A DNA stretch of 64,000 bases from assembly GCA_022606495.2 (NCBI GenBank), contig JAHDVE020009097.1, positions 124,001 through 188,000 of the forward strand. The letters run 5' to 3'. Positions within the stretch are counted from its first letter, which is position 1. Each line of letters opens with the position of its first letter. A program made the translations under genes and the position numbers. Under the pieces are notes generated by a model. That model ran no database searches, had not been told where the DNA came from, and saw only the letters and a list, made by a program, of their open reading frames with translations. Positions 51,570 through 63,825 of this stretch are shown here, piece by piece. Source of the stretch: Halesus radiatus (Eukaryota > Arthropoda > Insecta > Trichoptera > Limnephilidae).

Positions 51570-53150
51570 ACATAAATGTATCTACGTAATGTAATAATAA
51601 ATAAAATAAAACAGTAGGGAAACCCCCATAACAGACTGTATGATAAGGTGTTTGTCGCCAATCCGTATCATTGCCGTTACCAGTTACGAATATACGAATG
51701 CTATTTGCATATTGTATCAATTGAATTTATTACCTTTACGTAATAACATTATTATTTTCTTTCCGGTTCATATCACAGCTTCATCGGGTGTAAAACTGCA
51801 AACGGGATGTTAACCCCGTTAGAAAATCGATTGATATTTGTAGCGTTAGGAAATGACTCGAGGGAGAATCATCCCTCAAAATATGTTTTCTCCATCGACA
51901 AAGAATTGTTTCGTACCTTAATCAAGCTGTTTAAATCGAATCAACTACGCTCAGACAGTACCGTAACTACTCGTAGAAAATATTGCAGATCTACTAAGGA
52001 AAGTGGATTTTTTTAAGGAACAAATAAGTAAATTTAAAAAATATGTATTTGAAACGCACATTATTAAATAACAAAATGTTAAATTAACAAGTTTAGTTCA
52101 TATTAAATGCCATTGTACAAAAATAGAAGGGAAAAAATCTAATATTGACATAGTATGGTAATATAATATATCTAGAAAAAAGTACAATAATTAAGTATAA
52201 AGAGATGTGAAGAATAGTACGGAAAAAAAACTCATGAACGTACTCATGAAGAGATGAGAAATACAATTATGATAGAGTAAACAATTATGTATATGTGTTT
52301 GATAGGTACTGGTTGGTGCTATAGGAAAAAAATGCGTTTAAAATTGACTACTAAAAAAAACATAATATTATTAAGATTGAGTTACGTATTACTCAGCTTT
52401 ATGAGCCGACTACGAAACTCATGGATGCAGCCCGAAGAGGGCGCAGCAAATAGTTAATAACATACCAAATATATTTTATTCAGTACGTACAAAAAGAAAC
52501 TTTGGTAAATTGTTTGTGACCAAATGTTTGTTCTTTTTCGTTTCCTTAGTTGGGATTTTTAATCTGTTTAAGATATTTTCCCAAAGAGCACAAATAATCT
52601 AACATATTCAAACAAGTAAATAAATAGTAATAAATTCACTCAAGTAATACTAAGATACTAGAATATTAGTAATTATTGTAATCAACTACACAGAAACAAA
52701 TAATACGGTTTTCGGTATAAATATCTATTTAATATAACTTGAATTAACGCTCAGCACCCAAAAATACACACTTCGCAGGTTGCTAACTCAAGGAATACTA
52801 CGAATGATTTATCTGTTAATTCTATATGGATAATTAGTAAAATGCATAAGGTTTCAATAGACAATAATCCTCACACTCTATTTTTTTAAAATTCTCTATG
52901 AAATACGTACTGAATATTAGATAAAACGTTCAAAATTGCTTTCACTGGTTTTTGACCTTTTTGGAGCATTTCATAAAGTTTGAGGATTATGTCTTTTGAA
53001 ACCTTATTAATTTTCCTAACGACATTTGTGGTGTTGCTTGAGTTAACAACCTGCGGAGTGATGTTTAGGCCCTTTTTTTAGTGCTGGCTCTTAAAACAAA
53101 AACAAAGAAAAATAAAAGTGACCAACTTATTTACCCATGAAAATATTTAC
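51570..53150. other. AT-rich intronic stretch
   Basis: No gene seen. Around 51775-51800 a ccggttcatatcacagcttc / atcgggtgt block resembles a decayed Penelope hammerhead region on the minus strand (core CCGATGA). Confidence 0.4.
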
Positions 53151-53154
53151 GGTA

Positions 53155-53155
<1 letters not shown>

Positions 53156-53185
<30 letters not shown>

Positions 53186-54995
53186 TTTTTATTTAATTTC
53201 TAATACAATTACAAACATGTTATATTTAATACGTAAGAGAAATTACAGGTATTTATTTAATATATGTAAAACAATGAAGAAATATACTAAAAATAAAAAA
53301 ATAAATAAATTCAGAGATATTTAAATAAATTCAGGCAGTGGTGAAGATCGCGTCAATGAGAAGAGATTCTTTCAAGAATCAATAGAATTTCCCTTTTGAA
53401 TCTTTCCTCACTGACGCAAAATATGTCGATATCCTGTGAGATTTTGTTCAGGAGCAATATACTCCTCCCCACCGGGAGAACCATTGGCAGGTTGGTTCTA
53501 CAGGTAGGAAGATAGAATAATCTATGACGACGCTGTCTTAGATAGTCATCAGGAACATAAAGACTTATGCGTTCCAAAATAGCTGAATTCTCTATGGAGC
53601 CTCGCAATAGTCTAAAAAAGTGGGTAGCGGCATACCCCTCTCTTCTGAGCTGCAGGGAGTGAAATCCAAGCATTCCCAGAAGAAAGTTAGTTGGATAAAG
53701 CCACGGATAGAGTCCGTACTCCCTCATGTAAAGAAATCTCAAAAACTTTTTCTGAACCCTCTCTAACATGAGGAGCACCCCGTCTCGTGAGGATTCCAAA
53801 TAGCCGACCCACTCTCCAGCCTACTACGGACTAAAGAGAAGTATAATATTCTAAGAGTACGAGTATCCCGAAAAACCCTCACGGTCCGAATGACAAATCC
53901 TAACATTTTTAATGCAGATTGACATACCCCTTCGATATGAACACGAAACGTAAGTTTACTTTCATACACGATTCCAAGATCCTTTATAGTAGAAACACGT
54001 TTGAGATTATGACTGAGCATAGTATATCTGTGGTAGGTGAGACTAAATGCTCTGGTGAAAGACAGGACTACGCATTTTGAGATATTGAAATAAAGCTGAT
54101 TTCATAGGCTCCATTCAGAGATGTTATCAATGTCAGCTTGAAGATGTAGGCAATCTAAAATATTTCTAATTAGTAGAAATAATTTGAGATCGTCAGCGAA
54201 AAGGAGAAAGCGAGAAAAACGGATGACTTTTGCAATGTCATTAATGAAAATAGAGAAGAGAAGAGGCCCTAGGATTGACCCTTGGGGGACACCAGAAAAA
54301 ACAAGAAAATCAGCGGATTGAAAAATTCCGTGTGTGACAAATTGCTTCCGGTTTTTGAGATAACTTCCAAAAAACTTTAGCATACGTAGGGAGAAACCCA
54401 TTAGGGCAAGTTTTGTTAGTAAGATATCGTGATTCACGGTATCAAAGGCTTTGGAGAAATCATTATACGAACAGTCTACTTGGTATCCACTATCTAGGGA
54501 CCTAGCAACATAGTCAGTGAAAACCATCAGATTGGTTTCCGTTGATCTTCCTTTTCTGAAACCATGCTGTTCGGGGATAATATATGCGTCTATTTGAGGT
54601 ACAATGAATTTATGGATTAGTTTTTCAAATAGTTTAGCAGGAGCTGAAAGTATAGCAACAGGTCTATAATTCTCGATTGACTTTTTGGAACCATTTTTAA
54701 AAATAGCACATATTTTTGAAATTTTCCATAATTCTGGAAAAGTGGAGGTACTAATAGCTAAATTAAATATAAAAGTTAAAGGTGCTTTGAGGAATTCAGC
54801 GCACCCTTTAATAAAGAATACGGGAACGAAGTCGGGGCCGATAGAGTGCGAGTTCTTCAAGTGTCTTATGGCATTCATAACATCAGATTCCGTAAATATA
54901 CATAAGTCAACGTTAGAGGCTCCTCTGGTATTAAATGCGGCAGCATTATTAATATCTAGAAGTGGAGGATCTCTACTGTAGACAAAAAGTATCTA
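53156..54995 (-). mobile_element. Non-LTR retrotransposon (Jockey/CR1-like), 5'-truncated, with RT domain
   Basis: From ~54990 down to 54102 the minus strand encodes an RT domain. It shows KSIENYRPVAIL, then EQHGFRKGRSTETNL, DFSKAFDTVNHDIL, SGVPQGSILGPLLFSIFIND and the catalytic LLFADDLKLF. One in-frame TGA at ~54102 interrupts the frame, which then continues (LKRVSTIKDLGIVYESKLTF) to ~53763. After one frameshift it resumes as ERVQKKFLRFLYMREYG to the stop at 53353. A 3' UTR follows, and an (ATT)n tail (plus-strand AAT at 53156-53184) marks the 3' end. The endonuclease and ORF1 are missing. With only two lesions it is a fairly recent insertion. Confidence 0.85.
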
Positions 54996-54999
54996 ATAT

Positions 55000-56020
55000 T
55001 ATCTCTACTGTAAAGCAATATATCGTATTGTAAAATTATTGTGTACAGTTCCAGAGAATATTTCACCCTCTTCCTCTTTTAACTGTGGTTAGAGTTGCAT
55101 AAATGTGGAGATAATCTTCTCTACCCAGTGAGCGGGCTGCCTATTGCTACTGTAGGGCTTTTATTTATTTTTATTTCAAAGAATTGTAAAATGTGTTTTA
55201 TGTGATAGCGCCACTTGCTGGTGTCAATCTTATATTTAAGCACGCTCACTAAGGTAATGGAGGGCATAAAATTGAATTTGGGAAGATTGAAATTGTTTTT
55301 GGGAAACGATAAAGCTTTAGATATTTAAAGACAAATAGTATAGAAAGCTCTGCCAATTTTAAAAGCAATCTTTTTCAGATTCACCACTATTTTTCTCGTA
55401 CATTCCAAAAACACTTCAATCTCCTGGAACCATCACATGCACAATATTCTAAGTGAATTCATGTTAATGTGTTCGCATAGTATTTGTATGTGGATGCTGG
55501 AGACGATAATAATTTCGTAAACGGCGTGTCCGGGCACTTGGCGTAACAGACCTGCTCTGCGAGGCGTTCTATGGGCGGATTTCCTGCAGCTTATCGTATA
55601 AAGCGCCTGAATTCATATTCCTTTCGAACTAATGTATACGTCTGACCTCAATAAAGCGTTGTGCCGATAATGACGAGTAATAGCTTACTGGTTGTGACAA
55701 CAGATGGCTCGTTTATCAAAAAAGGTGACATAAAAAAAAATATTGAAAAAAAAATATATATACATATATTCACCTAAGGGTAAACGAAATGTGAGACACG
55801 CTCACAGATGTTGCTAATTTAATATATATTTTTTAGAAAGCTCACTTTTAATATGTAATGTTTTTTTTTTTTAATTTTTTGTTGGCGAAAGATAAAATGA
55901 AATAAATTGATATTGTAAAGCTGAAGTCCTTGAAGAAACTTATAAAAATACATACGTTAATGTTAAACTAACATATAGTATACTATTGTATGAATCTATT
56001 ACTTTGTGGTTATCCATTAA
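55000..56020. other. Intronic stretch; nothing recognised apart from short repeat debris
   Basis: 55885-55950 ('taaaatgaaataaattgata', ctgaagtccttgaagaaact) resembles 48425-48490. No coding features. Confidence 0.4.
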
Positions 56021-56021
56021 A

Positions 56022-56131
56022 ATCAAATGAAACACTCAAACTTTGTTTTAACCACGTTTATTTTATACGTCTACCGGTTTGTTCGTATTAAATAAATGTG
56101 GTTTAAACAAAGTTTGAGTGTTTCGTTTGAT
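56022..56131. mobile_element. Small foldback element, ~110 bp
   Basis: Left arm 'atcaaatgaaacactcaaac' with tttgttttaaccacgttta. The right arm is its inverse, ending 'gtttgagtgtttcgtttgat', ~42 bases each with few mismatches. The centre holds tctaccggtttgttcgta, a Penelope-like ACCGGT block. Confidence 0.65.
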
Positions 56132-56149
56132 TATAATATATGGTACTTT

Positions 56150-56510
56150 TGTAAGTTTACTCGCTAAATTACCCGGCGTTACCCGGGGTCATATAGGGTT
56201 TGGAGTTAAATTTTCATGCTGTATTAACCCTACCACTACCCCTACCCAGCAAATTTCCTCTTATTTTGAACTTCAAGCGGGCAAAATTTCATTACGACAT
56301 TCCAATATTCTACTTTAAGGGGTATAAAAGGGGGATGAGGGTGATTTTCGAAAACTCATGTAAACAGTGGCCTTCCTCTTATTTCGATGGTCAAATGTGC
56401 AAAATTTCATCAAGCTCCAATAAAACTTTAGATTTGAATACAAAACAAACACACACCGCCCGCCGGGCACATTATTCTTTATTTATATAATACTCTATTA
56501 TTATTAGAAG
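56150..56510 (+). repeat. Family M copy
   Basis: 'ttacccggcgttacccgggg', 'ccctaccactacccctaccc', caaatgtgcaaaatttcatc and acaaacacacaccgcccgcc, then a TTATATAATA-type tail. Same order as 12055-12345. Confidence 0.6.
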
Positions 56511-56769
56511 AAGATTGAAGCACTTGAGCTTTAAACCCTGCAATTATAAGCAGAAGGTAATATCTTTTTCAGATATAGTAGATATGTTCAAATACTATAA
56601 TGGCAATGTCATCATCAATATCTATTATCCAGATACGTGTCTAGAACATAAGGATGAATGAATGTGCTGTGTGTTTTGTATAATATGATTTTTGAGTATA
56701 GGCAATAAAAATATTACTTCCTATTGTTTATCTAATTATGTACAAACAGATACAAAAAAAAAAAGCAAA

Positions 56770-57030
56770 ATTTGTAATAGTATATAAGTTATAATTAGTT
56801 ATTTGTAATAGTATCTAAGTTATAATTAGTTATTTTTATTTGTAATAGTATATACGTTATAATTAGTTATTTGTAATAGTATCTAAGTTATAAATAGTTA
56901 TTTGTAATAGTTTATAAGTTATAATTAGTTATTTGCAATAGTATCTAAGTTATAATTAGTTATTTGTAATAGTACACAAGTTATAATTAATTATTTGTAA
57001 TAGTATATAAGTTATAATTAGTTATTTTGT
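56770..57030. repeat. ~31-bp AT-rich tandem repeat
   Basis: Eight or so units of 'ttgtaatagtatataagtta' + taattagttat, with alternating 'tatctaag' and 'tatataag' variants. Confidence 0.85.
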
Positions 57031-57179
57031 TAACTTAAATGTACAAATAACTCGCCAAAAAACAATTGATTTGAAAATTTAAAAGCATTACTGCTGAAAG
57101 CGTATTTTTCTAAAATATTTGAATTAGTGCCATCTGTGACCCTTTTCGTTTAACCTTAAGAATCGAAATATTGCGTCGC

Positions 57180-57225
57180 TCCAAATTCATTTAGCCGGTT
57201 TCAGTGACCAGATCTGAATAGCCAA
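57180..57225 (+). mobile_element. SINE family A scrap
   Basis: 'agtgaccagatctgaatagc' plus ttagccggttt upstream is a ~45-base internal fragment. Confidence 0.4.
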
Positions 57226-57229
57226 GGCA

Positions 57230-58015
57230 TTAGCAAAAATTTTTTTTTCGAAAAGAAATTATTATGAGCGCGTATTTCGTGTACCCTTAAATAATATTAT
57301 TAATTCTGAGTCTAAATAAACAAAAATCTGGTATTTAAAATACGTTCATTCGGATTTGAAGTTACGAAAAGTAACTTAGTTTTTAAGTCACGGTGAAATA
57401 CAAGAATATTTACTAAGAAATATATATACATATATTTTTACATAGACAAACCTTTTCGCAATAACATAACGGGGTGTCTTGGAAAGTAACTAGGATGTTT
57501 CTTATATGAGACCATACTTGAAACTTTTTGTATTTCAGATCAGAACAAAAAATTAAACTCATAGACTGGTGTATCTATTAAAAATAACAAACTTAAATAA
57601 ATGTTCAAAATTAACAGCAAATTTTAGGTAAATATATTTATTTAATAATTTACAGAACGTAACAAAAATATAGAACTATCCAAATTACAAAATTTTCCTC
57701 TCTTTGTCAATCTGGATACAGGTAAAGTGTGTTGTTTTTTTGGAAAAGTTATGTTTTTATTTAGTTGATTTCGCTTTATTTTTGGCGTAATTCGAGGTAT
57801 TTAGATGAAATTCGCCTAATTTTTGGGAAAATTGGGTTATTTTTCCGCAAAGTACATGTTTTTTTAAATATTTTTTTTTTATCGAAATAAGAATGACAGC
57901 ACACTGCGTTTTCGTAATGAAGTTAGCTGCATTCCTTCTTATGACTATTCAAGCTTATCAAAACCATAGACAAATAAGTATTTAAAACATGTATTATTAA
58001 TATTTTCTTTTTATT
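57230..58015. other. AT-rich intronic stretch; nothing recognised
   Basis: No coding segment, tandem repeat or family match noticed. Confidence 0.4.
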
Positions 58016-58020
58016 GAAAA

Positions 58021-58255
58021 CTAACTAACTCACTAACCATCACGCCGTTTCTCCGCAGGGGTAGGCAGAGAGGACGGACCGCCAAACAACTCGATCTTGG
58101 CATACACTTCTTGCTTCGTTCACATTCATAAATCGTCTCATACATTCTCTTCTATTATTCCGACTTCTGACATGGCCCGACTCAAGTATTTGATTCACTT
58201 GATCGTGCCATGTCTTCCTCGGACGTCCCCGGCTTCTTCTTCCATTCACATTGTG
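58021..58255 (-). mobile_element. LINE 3' tail with (CTAA)n, intact frame
   Basis: The minus strand encodes RSRGRPRKTWHDQVNQILES, then CQDRVVWRSVLSAYP and a stop: the complete C-terminal end of the RTE/CR1-type polyprotein, unbroken here. The element is truncated at ~58255. Its tail is the ctaactaactcactaacc run at 58021. Confidence 0.7.
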
Positions 58256-58259
58256 AGAA

Positions 58260-59190
58260 TTTGTTTGTATGGAGTACTACGAATTAAGCATAAAAACGAT
58301 TAATACGTATGTTATTATTTTCTTATTTTAAAATGCCGGAATGAAGATACAAAAAATCGCGGTTACTCACCATAAAATGACGAATTTCGCGTAAAAATTC
58401 ACAGTATCACAAACGCTAAATTTTTAGGTTTCTATAAATAAATAAATCAACTATTTTGAACAGCGGGAGCGGGGGGGATTATGTCGGGAGGGGGATCACA
58501 ATATTAGGATAAAAGCAAGATGAGAGGCGATGGGATGATATGGGAAGGAAGTTTGACAGATCCGATTTTTCCCAACTGCCTTGAATCTGCACCAGAGTGA
58601 TTGAATTAGCTTAGTGTTGAGGCGCACATTACGAGTATTTTCCGCGTGATTGGTTTTACAAGCGGACAATCGAAGCGGTTTTGCGCGATCAATTAAACGG
58701 CCATTTGACCTAGGCAAGTTCTATGGCCATTATTCGTATAATCTGCAGCCTTTTCATTATAAATTATTGTGCGGTGAGTAGCGAATTGTGCAGACTGGCT
58801 TCATTCAGTCAATCTGCCACTCTGTCACTCTGCCAACACGTTTACCTTGACCCTTGGCTCTGGCGAATTAATGAAACTACAACCGAAGTACCAACCGATG
58901 CAGCAATATATACCGATTTAAATCGGAATGCTTTATTAACGTATTCAGTTTTTGCGTGCACTGGCTTCGAGTCACAGAAATTGTCTTTAATTTACAAAAG
59001 TTTTTTGCAATTCAGAATATCCGCAACCGTAACCCATTTGCTTTTTTCTTAATTTTTTCAACTAACAACCTTTTTACAGCATTACAACATTGGAAATCGT
59101 TTTATTTTCATCGGAATGTACGCTACGTGGTAGTTTAGTTACCTGATTGAAATTTCAATCCATTTGTAAAGAAAGACTTGGCGATAATAT
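58260..59190. other. Less AT-rich intronic block without repeats
   Basis: 58440-58720 and 58770-58960 are relatively GC-rich and single copy in this window. ORFs (58723-59052) are open but show no domain. Possible regulatory sequence. Confidence 0.35.
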
Positions 59191-59192
59191 GA

Positions 59193-59290
59193 CTGGGACT
59201 AACTACCTAATAAATGCACCATTTCTCGCCTACATGCACTTAACAAATTCACCTCTGCTATAGACATTTAATATAAGTTTACAATGTTTC
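59193..59290 (+). mobile_element. LINE C-terminal scrap, as at 2575-3450
   Basis: 'gggactaactacctaataaa', 'accatttctcgcctacatgc' and ttcacctctgctatagaca are the reverse complement of 3107-3187, so this is the last ~30 codons of the same LINE. Confidence 0.65.
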
Positions 59291-59294
59291 AAAG

Positions 59295-60390
59295 ATACAT
59301 TCGCGGCTAGTTCATTCTTTTAGAATTCTCATGGCAAAGATATGTGAAATCTAATGTGGGACGTATTTTGTCCTTCAGTTCGACAATAACTATACAGATT
59401 CATATTGTACCGTAGGCGCTGTTCGGTTCACAAACACATTTAGTGCGGCGCCTGTCAAGTCAAATACAGGCAATCTTCACAGCATTGAACTGTCAGTAGT
59501 TTTAGGCGAATAAAGTATCGACTCTTTCCCGATTTTCCGGAACAAATTTTAAAGGTCCGTATGGTATTGAACGATGTTATTTTTATACATGTATAATTAT
59601 ATCATAATACAGGATATGTACAACGTATATCAGTGGCGGTCGGTGACTTTTTGTAGAAGGGAAACTGGACAATAAGTACATCCCAACTATCAAAATTTAA
59701 TACACAAATCTATAAACTATCCCATGAACAATAAGCAATTACTGACAAGAATAGTCTGTCCATTTAGCTATATAAATCATTTACGCTCCGCAACATTACA
59801 GATCCAAAATTACTTAAATGTCGTACAAAAAAAAACAGGGTTTTCATTTAAATAAACTTGGGCTCGATTTGACGCTCCTTTGTTTATTTATTCATGTCAT
59901 GTTCGAAATGTTATTTTACAGTATCCAGAATATCTTTTTTCCATGAATGGCCGAGACACAAAACTTTTTCGCATTACTAATTCAATTATACAACCACACA
60001 ATTCACTATTTTAGTTTTTACAGTTTCAGAACACGTCGGTGTCATGTTATTTTCTATATCAATTTTTTATTTTATTTAAATAATGAATTAAATAGATACT
60101 CGAAGGATATTCATTGTTTCAATATCTCAGCTACAGTTATAAACTGTCAAAAATACAATCTAAATGTCTAATCGTTCTAAAAACAATTCACCCTACTCGA
60201 AATATGCATGCTATTCTGTGCAATATGCCCATAAGCATTAAAGCCGTTTTTGTACGTTCGATGCTCTCCTCAAAAGCGTATCCAGTATTCGAAGATATTG
60301 GAAGGCGGGACTTAATGCGCATGCGCCAAAATGTTTGACTTTCGCACTTTAGAGGTGCGGAATAAAACAAAGTATCCACTGCATCCACGA
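59295..60390. other. Intronic stretch; nothing recognised
   Basis: ORFs at 59947-60338 have no domain or codon bias. No repeat family match noticed. Confidence 0.35.
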
Positions 60391-60394
60391 AAAT

Positions 60395-60545
60395 AAAAAT
60401 AAATAATTGCTTCTAATCCGTACTAGATGTTTACTATATTTTTTGATGAAAAAAAGATCATTAAGTTTAGGTGAGTATTTTGGCCTTAAATCCAAAATTA
60501 AGTTTTGTATGAAACAGGCCGCGCAGCAGTTCCACTTAATTCAAC
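60395..60545 (+). mobile_element. MITE family O, right-end fragment
   Basis: 'ttctaatccgtactagatgt', then gtgagtattttggccttaaa and caggccgcgcagcagttcca match the right arm of 20611-21260. Confidence 0.6.
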
Positions 60546-60549
60546 ATGG

Positions 60550-61370
60550 ACCTACACGCTGTTGTCAACGATTGAACGGATGTATTTGTGCAAAGTTGGA
60601 AAGGGTGTCATTGCCACCATATCCGTTAAGGGTACTAGATCAATCTGCCAAGCGGCGGCCTTGGATTTTCAGTTAATCCATCAATATTGTAACAAACAAC
60701 TTGAGAATCCAGTCATTAAACACCGCTGTAGGTGAACAACTTTGTACACAGTAGCCAGCATCTAGTCTCGGTGCGAGCTGTGGCTAATTTATTAATAGTG
60801 ATTGGTTTTTAATTTCCACGATTATGGATTAGTTGTAAAAATTACTCAAATCAGTGATGAACATGATAATTAATAAGTGATATTTACCTAGATTTTAGAT
60901 TATGTAAGCATTATATTATTTTCCGGTCAAATTATATAACTTGTTATTTTCTTAAATGGAGAAAAATAATATATAGTGTAAGAAAAAAACAATAATTTTG
61001 TGTTCTTCATAACCTTCTTCATATTGGTGGTTTCTCTGTACGTATTATAATTTATACACATAAAGGGTGGCCGGATAATTCAACGCGTGTATGAATCCGT
61101 ACACTTTTTAAAAGTGGTATAAAGTCATTATAGCCGATTTTATAACCATCCGTTCGTAACGCTTAATACAATTTCTAACTAATATTTGGACTACCGCCCG
61201 ATTTCGCAGTTTTATAAACGTTCGACAGATTACCGGTCGTTTGACAGCTGTCAGATGTTGTCCGACGATCGTTTATTTGAAACCGTGCACTATTTTAATT
61301 TAAAAAACAATATGTAATTTGCATATGACGTGATGACGAACGAATGACAATTTTTCAAGACAAAAAAAAA
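60550..61370. other. Unassigned stretch
   Basis: 61060-61300 (ggtggccggataattcaacg ... 'ttgacagctgtcagatgttg') is less AT-rich and may be a MITE end, but no partner was found. No gene. Confidence 0.35.
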
Positions 61371-61374
61371 TGGA

Positions 61375-61615
61375 CGAATAACGATTAATTTGTGTTATTT
61401 CGCAATTTATTAATTAAAAATAATACATAGTATATTTGCGACACCTTTCACGGTGATATACTAGATATCTCCCTAGTTAAATATCTCCATTCAGAATCGA
61501 TCCATCTCCTTCCCCTCTCCATTACCTTCATCCTCACAACATACACGAATTGGGGATGCCATAATCTCACCGACGGTTGGGAGCAGTTTAGACTCTTGTG
61601 CGGTAATCACATAAA
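61375..61615 (+). mobile_element. SINE family A, headless copy
   Basis: Lacks the tRNA head. It keeps a gtatatttgcgaca region, 'ccttcccctctccattacct' and the terminus 'agtttagactcttgtgcggt' followed by an A-rich tail. Confidence 0.65.
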
Positions 61616-61619
61616 TAAA

Positions 61620-61720
61620 AAAGGGGTTTCAGGTTCAATCCTCAGGTTAGTACAGTCCTCCATCATTGTACAAGCAAAATTTCCCCCTAGTTGGTAGTAG
61701 GAGGAAATCGAATGTCAAGT
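61620..61720 (+). mobile_element. SINE-like fragment, family R
   Basis: 'caggttcaatcctcaggtta', gtacagtcctccatc and ttggtagtaggaggaaat parallel ~35005-35090. The first block looks like a B-box remnant. Confidence 0.4.
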
Positions 61721-62195
61721 TATTCTTAGGCTGGGAAAGATAAAAAAAACTAAAATATAGGTAAGTAAATTATTTCTTCCGTTTGTTGTAAATATTTAAT
61801 AATTCTGGTTATTGGCCTTGCGTTTTCAACCTAATCGTTGCCTGCATAATAAACTATTTTAATTGGGTAGATTACATCAGCTGTTTTTGTTACGGAATTT
61901 TGATTTAATTTGTAATACTTAATCTGCAGTGTAATTACGTTGTCGCAGATTATAGATAGCTGATTATCAATTACTAAGATTATAATTTCGATTACATTCT
62001 AGTGACGTACTAAAGACGTAAGACCTAGTGTCAAATTTGGTAGACACAACTTTATTATAAATAGAACGTTGAACTTTGTTAGCAGAAGTTTTGGAATGCA
62101 GTTAGTAACGATTAAACACGATAGTGTAGTTATCTCGTACGTGGCGCGACTGATTCGCAACTTACAAATACAACTTTATCTTTTTCTTTTCTACA

Positions 62196-62562
62196 CATAA
62201 AAATGAACGTTTTTCAGTCTGTCTGTACTCAATTTTCTCGAAAATTAGTTGACCGGTGTCGCTGAAAATAGCACGGTTTGTTATTATTATTGCCGGGAAT
62301 GTTTAGAGGGTAGTTTGAATGAAATCCAATATGTAAAACTGTTGCCACAACGTTTTAAAATTAGTATGAAAACATTGAACTCGCCATGTTGTCTTGAGGT
62401 TAGTCCATAGATATACCACTCTGGTTATCCACAGATTACATATTCAAAAGTAGAAGGTTTGTTTGGGTAGAATATTTTCAAAATTGAAAACACAACTATT
62501 TACCTACTTAAGAACATTATTATATAGATATGTTTAGAAAAAAAAAATGTTTGGAATGAATT
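62196..62562. repeat. Dispersed repeat, family N, copy 2
   Basis: Second copy of 300-665, same orientation. It continues into ataactttattccaaaa, which also follows copy 1 (790-812). Confidence 0.6.
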
Positions 62563-62599
62563 TTTTTTTAAATTAATGTTAAGGCACCCAAACGACAAA

Positions 62600-63740
62600 C
62601 AAAAATTGACAAGTTCATAACTTTATTCCAAAAAAAATCTTTAAAGACTTAACTGTCATACAGCTTTCAGACGCATATTTGCAAAACAATTAAAGTGCGT
62701 TCTTCATATTTATCGTCAATGTACAAAACACACAGCACAGTCACTCATACTTATGCTCTAGACACGTATCTTGAGGATGAATGCTATTATAGTCCTCGTG
62801 TATTTGCATTTCAGTTGAACTTGGCTACTATACCTGAAAAAGTATTACATTCCACATGAATTCCAAGTACCTACAAGCGAGTTTTTAAATTACTTATCCA
62901 TCCTCATGCACAGCATCCTCAAAGATGTGAGGAGTTAATGTCAAAAATAACGTTTCTTGAAAATCATGTAAGAAAAACCCATACAATCGGCTTCCAGAGT
63001 TATTTTGATTGGGAAGTTATTAGACGTCATCGTACCTGCGTAATATATACATCTTAACCTGTAACGTTAATATTGATTATATCACACAATCAAACTCGTA
63101 CAGTGTACAGTCAACCTAATCAATCCAATCGGCAATCATCCTCAACATCGCTGATTGCTCACCTTGTTACAACATGACCACATAGATGGCGCTCAACGTC
63201 CGAAAGCATTATCACATCGTAATAAATTATCTGCTTTTTCAAAGTTCACCGGAAAATAAAATATGAATTTACGTATTGAAATTGAATTGAATGTGTAAAG
63301 AAATTTATCCAGCGGTGTTTTATTATAAACCTTAATACAATAAAAAGAATCCTTAATAAGAAATTCAGGTTTTAATTGGTCCTTCTAGCGCGTTTAAGTC
63401 CCTTCTGTACCATAATTTCAATGGACGCTGAAAACAATTCTGACTCGTTCTAAATGTTTTTTTTAAATGAATTTATAGAAGTTAGTTTGTCGATATAACG
63501 TTATTTCACCCCTTCGTGGCGTACTGGTCCGTGAATCCACGAATTTTATTATGAATAGGAAAGTTGCTATTTTTACAAAAACATTTTTTTTTAAATACGC
63601 GCTTTTGAGATAATCTTATGTAGAATTGAAAACTTCTTAGTTTTTTGTTATATTTTTGGTCGCGGACGTGAGAACAGTTTTCGTTTGGTGAGCTCTTTCG
63701 CTGCTAATTTGTACAAATAAAATGGTTTACAATTTAGTTA
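62600..63740. other. No gene or repeat recognised
   Basis: Mixed AT-rich sequence. No splice-bounded coding segment and no second-exon candidate (membrane helix) for the ATPase beta gene. Confidence 0.35.
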
Positions 63741-63744
63741 ATAC

Positions 63745-63825
63745 AATTTTAATAATATTTGGATGATTTGTAGAGCGCCGTTTTTTTTCTGAAAAATCAC
63801 CTTAAGGGCGCTGTACATATATTTT
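63745..63825 (+). repeat. Family G element, copy 6
   Basis: 'ggatgatttgtagagcgccg', then a T-run, aaaatcacctta and agggcgctgtacatatatt. The (AAT)n flank is reduced to 'ttttaataatattt'. Confidence 0.65.

Noticed and set aside
51775..51805. Minus-strand CCGATGAAGCTGTGATATGA block followed by ACCGG as a hammerhead
   Set aside because: U4 is mutated and the GAAA segment reads GAAC; treated as decayed debris.
59947..60735. Cluster of short plus-strand ORFs
   Set aside because: No splice structure, no conserved motif; part overlaps MITE family O.
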